Assembly (NCBI RefSeq): GCF_040120695.1
Contig: NZ_JBEEAC010000026.1
Span: 1 to 64,000, forward strand
From: Plantactinospora sp040120695
GTDB lineage: Bacteria > Actinomycetota > Actinomycetes > Mycobacteriales > Micromonosporaceae
Direction: 5' to 3'
Length of the DNA: 64,000 nt
The notes beneath the pieces are model-generated. The model was given only the letters and a program-made list of their open reading frames with translations, was not told where the DNA came from and searched no databases. How positions within the stretch are numbered: position 1 is the stretch's first letter; each line of letters opens with the position of its first letter. The translations under genes and the position numbers were made by a program. Below, in pieces: positions 40,188 to 49,110 of this stretch.

Positions 40188-40973
40188 TCAGCAGTTCGGC
40201 ACCCCGGGCAACTGTGCGGCGGGATGGTCGATGTAGATGTTGGTGATGAAGCCGTTCTGGTCCCGCAACCGGGACCACCAGTTGTTGGTGTAGCCCTCGG
40301 CGACCACCGTGTCGCCCTGCTTCTGGCAGAGCACGTAGACCAGCGTGGGGCCGGCCAGGGCGGTCACCGTGGGCGCGCTGAGCCGGGCGTCGGCGCGTAC
40401 CCGTACTCCGCTGCCCCAGGTCCAGAAGGCGGCGCCGCCGCCACAGCCGTTGTCACTGGTCAGGTGCCGTTGGTGGTACGAACCGGGATAGGGTGCCAGC
40501 GATCCGCCGTTGATCACGATGGTCTGCCCGACCCCGTTGTAGAGCTGCTCGTAGTGGATGTGCGCCCCGGTCGAGTTACCGGTGCTGCCGGTGGTGCCGA
40601 TCTGCTGGCCCTGGCCGACGGTGGCGCCGTCGGGCACCGAGAACGCGGCGAGGTGGAAGTAGTACGTCGTCCAGCCGCCACCATGGTTGATCACGATGTA
40701 GTTGCCGGCGCCGCCCGCCTGGTAGTAGCGCCGGGCGGTGCCGGCCGCGGAGGCGAGCACCGGGGTGCCGGCGGTGGCGCCGCCGTCGGAGCGGACGAAG
40801 TCGAGCGCGAGGCGTACCTCGGCGCTGTGGTGGCTGTAGGTCCAGCGCTGTCCACAGGGGAACGGCGCCTTGAAGACCGGGGCGGCGTGCGCCGGGGTGG
40901 CCGCCACCAGCGTCGCGGCGAGCGTGGTGCAGACGGTTGCCGTGAGGGCGAGAAGTAACCGGATCGATCGCAA
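40188..40973 (-). CDS. Secreted M23-family peptidase-like protein with SH3-like tail
   Basis: The 261-residue protein has a signal peptide ending ATPAHA-APV (about residue 30). An M23/LytM-like domain shows VRLALDFVRSDG and the HxH pair in STGAHIHYEQ. A C-terminal SH3-like region (about 190-261; VRVRADARLSAPTVTALAGPTLVYVLCQKQGDTVVAEG...WWSRLRDQNGFITNIYI) follows. It probably acts on or binds peptidoglycan outside the cell. An AT-rich stretch at 41055-41085 likely holds its promoter. Confidence 0.88.
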   Translation of the reverse strand: MRSIRLLLALTATVCTTLAATLVAATPAHAAPVFKAPFPCGQRWTYSHHSAEVRLALDFVRSDGGATAGTPVLASAAGTARRYYQAGGAGNYIVINHGGGWTTYYFHLAAFSVPDGATVGQGQQIGTTGSTGNSTGAHIHYEQLYNGVGQTIVINGGSLAPYPGSYHQRHLTSDNGCGGGAAFWTWGSGVRVRADARLSAPTVTALAGPTLVYVLCQKQGDTVVAEGYTNNWWSRLRDQNGFITNIYIDHPAAQLPGVPNC

Positions 40974-41129
40974 GGGTTCCGTCCTTCCCTGGGCGGGGGT
41001 TAGGGAACGGCCGGCCTTCGCGTACGCAAGGGAATGCTATCCACGCACTCGACGCATGTAAATACTTAACTTAACGAATGTTCAGTCGTGAAGGTTTTCT
41101 CCAAGCACTCTGGTGCGGGGCGGGTGTGG

Positions 41130-43244
41130 TCAGCCGGTCGCGTCGTTGCGCAGCACCAGGATGGCGATGTCGTCCCGGGGCGACTCGACCGAGAAGTTGA
41201 TCGCCGCGGCGCGCAACCGGGCGGCCAGCACCTCCGCCGAGTAACCGGCCAGCGGCGCCGCCGCGTCCCGCAACCGCTCGACGCCGAAGAGTTCCCGGCC
41301 GCGCCGCCGTTCGGTCACCCCGTCGGTGTAGAAGACCAGTGCGTCACCGGGGCCGAGCCGCACCTCCGTGACCGGCGAGGTGATCGAGTCGAGCAGGCCG
41401 AGCGCGGTACCTCCGGAACCCACGAACGACGTCCGCCCGTCGGCTCGGACCAGCACCGGCCGGTCGTGGCCGGCCAGATAGAGCGAGACGGTGAGCCGGC
41501 CGGTCGGGTCCCGGTCCACGGCGGCCAGCGCCAGCGTGCAGTACCGGCCGCCACCCCGTTCCACCAGCGTGCCGTTGAGTCGGGCCAGCGCCTCCGGCAG
41601 GGGCTTGCCGTCGCCGACCAGGACCCGGATCACGTCCCGGACCAGGCCGGTCACCGTCGCCGCCTGAACGCCCTTGCCGGAGACGTCCCCGACCACCACC
41701 AGCCAGCGATCCTCGGCCAGCGGTACGACGTCGTAGAAGTCACCGCCGACCTCCGCCGCGTCCCCGGTCGGCACGTACTCGGCGGCGAACCCGATGCCGT
41801 CCACCACCGGCAGCACCGGCGGCAGCAGCGACTGCTGGAGGGTGTGTGCCACCTTCCGCCGCTCGTCGTGGATCCGGGCGTTCTCGATGGCCAGCCCCGC
41901 CCGCCGGGCCACGTCCTCCAGTACGGCGATCTCGTCCGGATCGTGCCGGTGCCGCTGGTGTCGGCCGACCGCGAGGGTGCCGAGCCGCTGCCCCCGGGCG
42001 ACCAGCGGGATGGCGAAGCCGTCCATCGGGGCGCCGATCGGCACCTGTCCCTGGCTGCGGGACGCCTCGCGCAGCCGGGACTGCACCGACTCCGGGCCCT
42101 CCTCGGAGAGCATCTTGTGCAGCTGTGGCAGCACCGCCTCGTCGGCGTGGGTGGCCGAGGCCAGTTTCAACCGTCCCCACTCGTCGGTGACGTGCACCGC
42201 GCACCACTGCCCCAGCCGGGGCACCACGAGCTGCGGAATCAGCGCCATCGTCAGCTCGACGTCGAGCGACTGGGCGAGCAGTTCGCTCGCCTCGGCGAGG
42301 AAGGTCAGCCAGGTCTGCCGGCGCACGTCGGCCCGACGCAGCCGGTCGTTCTCCAGGTGCAGGGAGAGCCGCTCGGCGACCAGCGCGGCGAGTGGGCGGG
42401 CGTACCCGGAGGGGGCCGCGTCGAGCTCCAGCTCCCCGGCGTACGGCCGATGCACGGTCAACGGCACCCGGATCAGCTCGTCGCCGGCGCGGGGCTGCCG
42501 GCCGTACCGGGCCAGCAGTTGCCAGCCCGCGCCGTCGCCCCGGTCCAGACGTACCGCCCCGCCGGCCGCGCCGACCATGTCGCCGAGCCGGACCAGCAGG
42601 TCGGCGGCGAAGTTGGGCAGCGGGTCGTCGGCGTACGGGTCCGGGACGGTCTGCATCAACGCGCTCATCGCCCCGGCGCTCGGCGCGGACGGGCCGGGTG
42701 GGCCGGTGATGCCGCTGATGGCGCCGGTGACGCCGCTGATGGCGACGGCCTGCGCCGCCTCCAGCGGGTACTGCACCGGGCCGGCCCGGCCCTTGCGGTC
42801 GAGCCGGAACCAGACACCCTTGCCGGTGGCCTGGTGTGTGGTGCCCCACCGGCTGGCGAAGTGGTCGACCAGGAGCAGTCCGCGGCCCCGCTCGGACACC
42901 TGCGAGATGTCCGTCAGGTCGTTTCTGGGCCGGGCCGTCACGTCCTCGATCGGTCCGGCCGCGAAGTCGGAGACCGTCACCGTCAGGCCCGAGGCGTCCG
43001 CCACGACCTCGATGTCCAGTTCGGTGCGGGCGTGTTCCACCGCGTTGGTGGAGAGTTCGGTGGTGAGCAGCAGCGCCTCGTTGAGCAGTTCCTCAAGGCC
43101 GGCCTCGTCCAGCACCGACCGGACCAGGGCGCGGGCAGCCGCCGGGGTACGCCGGTCGGCGGGTAGCCGAACCCGGCGCAGCTGATCGCCCGTGCCCCCG
43201 GTGGACGCTCCGCCGGTGCCCGTGCCGCCCGCCTCCGCTGACAC
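41130..43244 (-). CDS. SpoIIE-type PP2C phosphatase with RsbW-like ATPase and GAF domains
   Basis: The 704-residue protein has an N-terminal HATPase_c of the anti-sigma type (about 20-140; LTTELSTNAVEHA, ERGRGLLLVDHFASRWG), a linker and GAF regions (about 205-450). A C-terminal SpoIIE/PP2C phosphatase follows (about 470-704; GGDFYDVVPL, VVVGDVSGKG, LVFYTDGVTE, PRDDIAILVL). It would combine kinase-like and phosphatase arms of a partner-switch that acts on STAS proteins. GTG 43244 follows GGAGGA. It is divergent from the poly-HAMP kinase; a STAS gene lies at 48608. Confidence 0.9.
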   Translation of the reverse strand: MSAEAGGTGTGGASTGGTGDQLRRVRLPADRRTPAAARALVRSVLDEAGLEELLNEALLLTTELSTNAVEHARTELDIEVVADASGLTVTVSDFAAGPIEDVTARPRNDLTDISQVSERGRGLLLVDHFASRWGTTHQATGKGVWFRLDRKGRAGPVQYPLEAAQAVAISGVTGAISGITGPPGPSAPSAGAMSALMQTVPDPYADDPLPNFAADLLVRLGDMVGAAGGAVRLDRGDGAGWQLLARYGRQPRAGDELIRVPLTVHRPYAGELELDAAPSGYARPLAALVAERLSLHLENDRLRRADVRRQTWLTFLAEASELLAQSLDVELTMALIPQLVVPRLGQWCAVHVTDEWGRLKLASATHADEAVLPQLHKMLSEEGPESVQSRLREASRSQGQVPIGAPMDGFAIPLVARGQRLGTLAVGRHQRHRHDPDEIAVLEDVARRAGLAIENARIHDERRKVAHTLQQSLLPPVLPVVDGIGFAAEYVPTGDAAEVGGDFYDVVPLAEDRWLVVVGDVSGKGVQAATVTGLVRDVIRVLVGDGKPLPEALARLNGTLVERGGGRYCTLALAAVDRDPTGRLTVSLYLAGHDRPVLVRADGRTSFVGSGGTALGLLDSITSPVTEVRLGPGDALVFYTDGVTERRRGRELFGVERLRDAAAPLAGYSAEVLAARLRAAAINFSVESPRDDIAILVLRNDATG

Positions 43245-43574
43245 CCTTCGTATCCTCCGCCGATCCGAGATCCAGGCCACCCTATCCGGGCCGGCCACGC
43301 CCGTGCCCGGTCGCGGCTCAGGGCGGTCCGAGCGGGGCCGCGCTAGGCTGGGCCCTGCCCAAGTTGACCGTTCTGCCCGCTTTACCTCGTGGCCTGTCCC
43401 ACCGGCGGCCGCTGGTGTGCGTCGAGGGTGGCATCGGATGGACGAAAGGCACAATGATGGGTGTGGCCGCCGCCCGAGCGGAACCATCCGGACCGGCGGA
43501 GCGGATTCGCCGACCACCTGGCGGCGCGGGCCGGCCGGGCTGGCCCACCTCCTTCGAAACCTGAGCGAGGAACG

Positions 43575-46500
43575 ATGACCACGGCGAAACAGATCTCTGC
43601 CGAGGAGCGGTCCGCCGCCGAGGACGCGGTGCTGCTCAGCGAGCTCGTCGACGCGCTGCGGCGGGTCCGTCGCGGCGATCTGAAGGCCCGGCTACCGCGC
43701 CGGGCCGGTGTCGCGGGCGAGGTGGCGGACGCCTTCAACGAGGTGGTTTCGGTCCAGGAGCGGCAGCACCTCGACCTGCGCCGGATCAGCCGGACCGTCG
43801 GTCGGGACGGCCGGCTCACCGAGCGGCTGGACGAGGAGGGGCTGGACGGCTCCTGGGCCGAGGGACAGCGGGCGATCAACCAGCTCATCGACGATCTCGG
43901 CCGGCCGACCACCGAGATAGCCCGGGTCATCGCGGCGGTCGCCGACGGCGATCTCTCCCAGCACATGGCGCTGGAGATCGACGGCCGGCCGCTGCGCGGC
44001 GAGTACCTGCGGATCGGCCGCACGGTCAACACGATGGTCGACCAGCTCTCGTCCTTCTCCAACGAGGTGACCCGGGTGGCCCGGGAGGTCGGCACGGAGG
44101 GTGAGCTCGGCGGCCAGGCCGACGTACGCGGGGCCGCCGGCACCTGGAAGGACCTCACCGACTCGGTGAACACCATGGCGTCGAACCTGACGTACCAGGT
44201 GCGGTCGATCTCGCAGGTGACCACGGCGATGGCCCGGGGAGACCTGTCGCAGAAGATCACCGTCTCGGCCAAGGGCGAGGTCGCCGAGCTGGCGCACACC
44301 ATCAACGGGCTGACCGACACACTGCGGCTCTTCGCCGAGCAGGTGACCCGGGTCGCCCGGGAGGTCGGCACCGAGGGCAAGCTCGGCGGCCAGGCGGACG
44401 TGCCGAACGTGGCCGGCACCTGGAAGGACCTCACCGACAGCGTCAACTCGATGGCGTCGAACCTGACCGCGCAGGTGCGGAACATCGCCCAGGTGTCGAC
44501 GGCGGTGGCCCGGGGTGACCTCAGCCAGAAGATCACGGTGGCCGCGCAGGGCGAGATCCTGGAGCTGAAGGACACCGTCAACACGATGGTGGACCAGCTC
44601 TCGTCGTTCGCCGACGAGGTGACCCGGGTGGCCCGGGAGGTCGGCATCGAGGGCAAGCTCGGCGGCCAGGCCCAGGTACGCGGCGTCTCCGGCACCTGGC
44701 GGGCACTGACGGAGAACGTCAACCAGCTCGCCGGCAACCTCACCTCGCAGGTCCGGAACATCTCCCAGGTCTCCACCGCGGTGGCCAAGGGTGACCTGTC
44801 GCAGAAGATCACCGTTGCCGCGCAGGGCGAGATCCTGGAGCTGAAGTCGACGGTGAACACGATGGTGGACCAGCTCTCGTCGTTTGCCGACGAGGTGACC
44901 CGGGTGGCCCGGGAGGTGGGCACCGAGGGCAAGCTCGGCGGTCAGGCCGAGGTGAAGGGGGTCTCCGGCACCTGGCGCGATCTCACCGACAACGTGAACT
45001 CGATGGCGTCGAACCTGACCGCCCAGGTCCGGAACATCGCCTCGGTCACCACGGCGGTGGCCAAGGGTGACCTGTCGCAGAAGATCACCGTCGACGCCCG
45101 GGGCGAGATCCTGGAGTTGAAGTCGACGGTGAACACGATGGTGGACCAGCTCTCGTCGTTCGCCGACGAGGTGACCCGGGTGGCCCGGGAGGTGGGCACC
45201 GAGGGCAAGCTCGGCGGTCAGGCCCAGGTACGCGGCGTGGCCGGCACCTGGCGGGACCTGACCGACAACGTGAACTCGATGGCGTCGAACCTGACCGCGC
45301 AGGTGCGGAACATCGCCCAGGTGTCGACGGCGGTGGCCCGGGGTGACCTCAGCCAGAAGATCACCGTCGACGCGCAGGGCGAGATCCTGGAGCTCAAGCA
45401 GACGGTGAACACGATGGTCGACCAGCTCTCGTCCTTCGCCGACGAGGTGACCCGGGTGGCCCGGGAGGTCGGCACCGAGGGCAAGCTCGGCGGTCAGGCC
45501 CAGGTGAAGGGGGTCTCCGGCACCTGGCGGGACCTGACCGACAACGTGAACTCGATGGGCTCGAACCTGACCGCCCAGGTCCGGAACATCGCCTCGGTCA
45601 CCACGGCGGTGGCCCGGGGCGACCTGTCGCAGAAGATCACCGTGGACGCGCAGGGCGAGATCCTGGAGCTGAAGGACACCGTCAACACGATGGTGGACCA
45701 GCTCTCCTCGTTCGCCCAGGAGCTGACCCGGGTCGGCCGGGAGGTCGGCGTCGAGGGCAAGCTCGGCGGTCAGGCCCAGGTGAAGGGGGTCTCCGGCACC
45801 TGGCGGGACATCACCGAGAACGTCAACCAGCTCGCCTCCACGCTGACCACCCAGCTCCGGGCGATCGCCCAGGTCTCCACGGCGGTCACCACCGGCGACC
45901 TGACCCAGCGGATCGCCGTACAGGCCCAGGGCGAGGTCGCCGAGCTGAAGGACAACATCAACCAGATGATCGTCACGCTCCGGGAGACCACCAAGAAGAA
46001 CGCCGAGCAGGGCTGGCTCGACTCCAACCTGGCCCGGATCGGTGGCCTGCTCCAGGGGCAGCGCGACCTCGGCGAGGTCTGCCGCATGATCATGACCGAG
46101 GTGACGCCGCTGGTCGACGCGCAGCTCGGCGCGTTCTTCCTGGCCGACACCGACGAGGCGGTGATGCGGCTGCGACTCACCGCCTCGTACGGCTACGTGG
46201 CCCGGCACCACGACGTCACGTTCGGCCCCGGCGAGGGGCTGGTCGGGCAGGCCGCGCTCTCCCGGCGGACGATCCGGGTCGGTGCACCGCCGAACGGCAG
46301 CCTCACGGTCCGCTCCGGACTCGCCGCCACGCCCCCGGCCGACCTGGTGGTGCTGCCGGTGCTCTTCGAGGGCGAACTGCTCGGCGTCATCGAGTTCGCC
46401 GGCGTCTCGCCCTTCTCCGACCTGCACCTGGCGTTCCTGGAGCGGCTGGTGCTCACCATCGGCATCGCGGTGAACACCATTCAGGCCAACCGGCGTACCG

Positions 46501-47942
46501 AGGAACTGCTCTCGCAGTCCCAGCGGCTCGCCCACGAACTTCAGGAACAGTCCGCCGAACTCCAGCGCACCAACGCCGAGCTGGAGGACAAGGCGCAGCT
46601 GCTCTCCGAGCAGAAGGGAAACATCGAGACCAAGAACCGGGAGATCGAGCTGGCCCGGATCGGTCTGGAGGACAAGGCGCAGCAGTTGGCCCGGGCCTCG
46701 GCGTACAAGTCGGAGTTCCTGGCGAACATGAGCCACGAACTGCGTACGCCGCTCAACTCGTTGCTGCTGCTGGCCCGGCTGCTGGCGGACAACTCCGAGA
46801 ACAACCTGACCGAGAAGCAGATCGAGTTCGCCCGGACCATCCACAGCGCCGGTTCCGACCTGCTCTCGCTGATCGACGACATCCTCGACCTGTCCAAGAT
46901 CGAGGCGGGTCGGATGGACGTGGAGCCGACCGAGGTGCGGTTCTCCGAGATCCGCAGCTACGTCGAGCAGGCGTTCGCGCCACAGGCCGAGGAGCAGGGC
47001 CTGGACTTCCAGGTACGCATCTCCAAGGAGCTGCCGCCGATGCTGGTCACCGACGCCCAGCGGTTGCAGCAGATCCTCCGCAACCTGCTCTCCAACGCGG
47101 TCAAGTTCACCGACAACGGGGCGGTGACGTTGCGGATCGGGCCGGCGCCGGAGGGGGCGTTCTTCGACGTACCGGCGCTGGCGACCGCGCACCAGGTGGT
47201 GGCGTTCACCGTCATCGACACCGGCATCGGCATCTCGGACGACAAGCTCGGGCTGATCTTCGAGGCGTTCCAGCAGGCCGACGGGACCACCAGCCGGCGG
47301 TACGGCGGCACCGGGCTCGGGCTGTCGATCAGCCGGGACCTGGCCCGGCTGATCGGCGGCACCATCACGGTCTCGTCGGCACCGGGGCAGGGCTCGACCT
47401 TCACCCTCTTCGTGCCGGACGTACTGGCGCCGGACGCGGTGGTCGCCCCGGTGCCGGTACCGCCGATGCAGACGCCTCGGGGCGGGCTGCCCGCCATGCT
47501 GCGTACCCAGAGCGAGCCGGACCGGCCGATCACCCCGGCTGCCCGGCAGCTCGACGGCGCCACGGTGCTGATCATCGACGACGACGTCCGCAACGTCTTC
47601 GCCCTGACCAGCGCGTTGGAGCTGCACGGCATGACCGTGCTCTACTCGGACAACGGGGTGGACGGGGTACGCCTGCTCGCCGAGCATCCGGAGGTGGACA
47701 TCGTCCTGATGGACGCGATGATGCCGGACCAGGACGGTTACGAGACCACCCGGGCGATCCGCCGCAACCACCGCTTCACCGACCTGCCGGTGGTGTTCCT
47801 GACCGCCAAGGCGATGCCGGGGGACCGCGAGTCGGCGCTCGGCGCCGGTGCGAGCGACTACATCACCAAGCCGGTGGACCTGGACGAGTTGATCGAGCTG
47901 ATGGCCTCCTGGGTCACCGGCGGACGGGAGGTCGAGGGGTGA
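43575..47942 (+). CDS. Soluble poly-HAMP hybrid sensor histidine kinase
   Basis: The protein has 1455 residues and no membrane helix. After a short N-terminal HAMP-like stretch come eight tandem units of about 92 residues, each a HAMP pair marked by GDLSQKI and REVGTEGKLGGQ (to about 800). GAF (about 815-970), a coiled coil (LQEQSAELQRTNAELEDKAQ), HisKA (H1054 in MSHELRTPLN), HATPase_c (NLLSNAVKFT, DTGIGIS, GGTGLGLSISRDLA) and a receiver (about 1331-1450, phospho-acceptor D1380) follow. The layout resembles fungal group III (Nik1/Os-1) osmosensing kinases and their bacterial relatives. GAGG precedes the ATG at 43575. A response regulator gene follows after 43 bp. Confidence 0.93.
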   Translation: MTTAKQISAEERSAAEDAVLLSELVDALRRVRRGDLKARLPRRAGVAGEVADAFNEVVSVQERQHLDLRRISRTVGRDGRLTERLDEEGLDGSWAEGQRAINQLIDDLGRPTTEIARVIAAVADGDLSQHMALEIDGRPLRGEYLRIGRTVNTMVDQLSSFSNEVTRVAREVGTEGELGGQADVRGAAGTWKDLTDSVNTMASNLTYQVRSISQVTTAMARGDLSQKITVSAKGEVAELAHTINGLTDTLRLFAEQVTRVAREVGTEGKLGGQADVPNVAGTWKDLTDSVNSMASNLTAQVRNIAQVSTAVARGDLSQKITVAAQGEILELKDTVNTMVDQLSSFADEVTRVAREVGIEGKLGGQAQVRGVSGTWRALTENVNQLAGNLTSQVRNISQVSTAVAKGDLSQKITVAAQGEILELKSTVNTMVDQLSSFADEVTRVAREVGTEGKLGGQAEVKGVSGTWRDLTDNVNSMASNLTAQVRNIASVTTAVAKGDLSQKITVDARGEILELKSTVNTMVDQLSSFADEVTRVAREVGTEGKLGGQAQVRGVAGTWRDLTDNVNSMASNLTAQVRNIAQVSTAVARGDLSQKITVDAQGEILELKQTVNTMVDQLSSFADEVTRVAREVGTEGKLGGQAQVKGVSGTWRDLTDNVNSMGSNLTAQVRNIASVTTAVARGDLSQKITVDAQGEILELKDTVNTMVDQLSSFAQELTRVGREVGVEGKLGGQAQVKGVSGTWRDITENVNQLASTLTTQLRAIAQVSTAVTTGDLTQRIAVQAQGEVAELKDNINQMIVTLRETTKKNAEQGWLDSNLARIGGLLQGQRDLGEVCRMIMTEVTPLVDAQLGAFFLADTDEAVMRLRLTASYGYVARHHDVTFGPGEGLVGQAALSRRTIRVGAPPNGSLTVRSGLAATPPADLVVLPVLFEGELLGVIEFAGVSPFSDLHLAFLERLVLTIGIAVNTIQANRRTEELLSQSQRLAHELQEQSAELQRTNAELEDKAQLLSEQKGNIETKNREIELARIGLEDKAQQLARASAYKSEFLANMSHELRTPLNSLLLLARLLADNSENNLTEKQIEFARTIHSAGSDLLSLIDDILDLSKIEAGRMDVEPTEVRFSEIRSYVEQAFAPQAEEQGLDFQVRISKELPPMLVTDAQRLQQILRNLLSNAVKFTDNGAVTLRIGPAPEGAFFDVPALATAHQVVAFTVIDTGIGISDDKLGLIFEAFQQADGTTSRRYGGTGLGLSISRDLARLIGGTITVSSAPGQGSTFTLFVPDVLAPDAVVAPVPVPPMQTPRGGLPAMLRTQSEPDRPITPAARQLDGATVLIIDDDVRNVFALTSALELHGMTVLYSDNGVDGVRLLAEHPEVDIVLMDAMMPDQDGYETTRAIRRNHRFTDLPVVFLTAKAMPGDRESALGAGASDYITKPVDLDELIELMASWVTGGREVEG
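44095..45850 (+). repeat. Tandem 276-bp repeats encoding HAMP pairs
   Basis: In-frame 276-bp (92-codon) units are highly similar at DNA level, especially at 44900-45790. This makes unequal recombination and assembly collapse real risks. The same period produces identical-looking open frames on the other strand, which are not genes. Confidence 0.85.
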
Positions 47943-47985
47943 GCGCGGATGACACGGGCACGATCCGGGGCGAGGGGACGATCGA

Positions 47986-48540
47986 GTGAGCGAGCTGGCC
48001 AAAGCCCTGCTGGTCGACGACCGGCGGGAGAACCTGATGGCGCTCGAGGCGATCCTCCAGGGCCTGCCCGTCCAGTCGGTCGCGGTGGAGAGCGGCGAGG
48101 CGGCGCTGAAGCAGCTCCTGGTGGAGGACTTCGCGGTGATCCTGCTGGACGCCCAGATGCCGGAGATGGACGGTTTCGAGACGGCCAGCCACATCAAGCG
48201 GCGGGAGCGTACCCGGCACGTGCCGATCATCTTCCTCACCGCCGCTGACCGGGACGCCCAGCTCGCCCTGCGCGGGTACGCCGTCGGAGCGGTCGACTAC
48301 CTGACCAAGCCGTTCGACCCGTGGGTCCTCCGGGCCAAGGTCTCGGTCTTCGTCGAACTGTGGGTGAAGTCGCGACAACTCGCCGCACAGTCCGAGCTGG
48401 TCCGGGAGCGGGACAACCAGTGGCGGACCATGACCGAGGCGGTGGACGTCGCGGTGGCGCTGCTCCGGTCGGACACCCCGGAGAGCCGGGACCGGGCCGT
48501 GGAGGTGTTGGAACAGGCGCGATGGGGTGCGGCGGCCTGA
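47986..48540 (+). CDS. Response regulator with C-terminal coiled extension
   Basis: The 184-residue protein has a receiver domain (1-125; LLVDDRRENL, VILLDAQMPEMDGFE, TAADR, VDYLTKPFDP). A helical tail (WVKSRQLAAQSELVRERDNQWRTMTEAVD) without a DNA-binding or enzymatic domain follows. It probably relays phosphate from the hybrid kinase to a further protein. It starts at GTG 47986. Confidence 0.9.
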   Translation: MSELAKALLVDDRRENLMALEAILQGLPVQSVAVESGEAALKQLLVEDFAVILLDAQMPEMDGFETASHIKRRERTRHVPIIFLTAADRDAQLALRGYAVGAVDYLTKPFDPWVLRAKVSVFVELWVKSRQLAAQSELVRERDNQWRTMTEAVDVAVALLRSDTPESRDRAVEVLEQARWGAAA

Positions 48541-48607
48541 CGTTCCGCAGTGGCCCGACGCTCTGTGTTGGTCCGACGTCCTGCGGTGTGGTCTGACCTC
48601 CGCCGGG

Positions 48608-48943
48608 TCAGCCGGTGGACTGCCCGTTCCGGATCATCAGGGCGGAGCGCAGGCCGGTGATGTCCAGCACCCGGAGCAGGAAGTCGCCGACGTTGGTCAA
48701 CATCAGCAGGCTCTGCGAGTGGCTGGCCTTGCGGCTGAGGACGACCAGGGTGCCTAGGCCCTGCGAGTCGCAGAAGGTGACATCGGTCAGATCCAACACG
48801 ATCCGGGACGGTGCATCGGCGAGCACCTCGTTGACGACGCTGGACAGCCTGGCGGCGGTGAGCATGTCGATCTCGCCGGCGAGGATGAGTGTCACCTCGT
48901 CGGTGCCGCGCCGCACGCCGATGGTCAGGTCCGCCCGGTTCAC
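48608..48943 (-). CDS. STAS-domain anti-sigma factor antagonist
   Basis: The 111-residue RsbV-like protein has the phospho-Ser segment DLTDVTFCDSQGLGTLVVL. It lies convergent to the response regulator and close to the RsbW/PP2C-like phosphatase, a plausible partner. It starts at GTG 48943. Confidence 0.92.
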   Translation of the reverse strand: MNRADLTIGVRRGTDEVTLILAGEIDMLTAARLSSVVNEVLADAPSRIVLDLTDVTFCDSQGLGTLVVLSRKASHSQSLLMLTNVGDFLLRVLDITGLRSALMIRNGQSTG

Positions 48944-49110
48944 CCGATTAGCCTATCGCGACCTACCCCAACCGGCCTCTGCTGGCGCTTCGCCCCGCCG
49001 GCAGCGCACCGCACCGGGCGCGCCGGACGGCCCGCCCCGGGCGTGACGTGGGCGACGGCCCGAGGGGTGGGTGCCGGGCGCACAGACAGCGCTGACAGAA
49101 TGGCGACACC

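Noticed and set aside
40974..41129. Possible c-di-AMP (ydaO-type) riboswitch ahead of the secreted M23 peptidase
   Set aside because: Such peptidase genes can carry this riboswitch in actinobacteria, but the leader is short and I could not find the conserved core segments.
44942..45760. Three identical-looking 88-codon minus-strand frames spaced 276 bp apart, suggestive of a gene or CRISPR-like array
   Set aside because: They are antisense shadows of the HAMP-pair repeats. Units are coding, far longer than CRISPR repeats, and no spacers exist.
43692..48239. A 1515-codon open frame on the minus strand opposite the poly-HAMP kinase
   Set aside because: It mirrors the codon structure of the kinase (GC-rich third positions keep the antisense frame open), has no domain signature, and repeats with the same 276-bp period.
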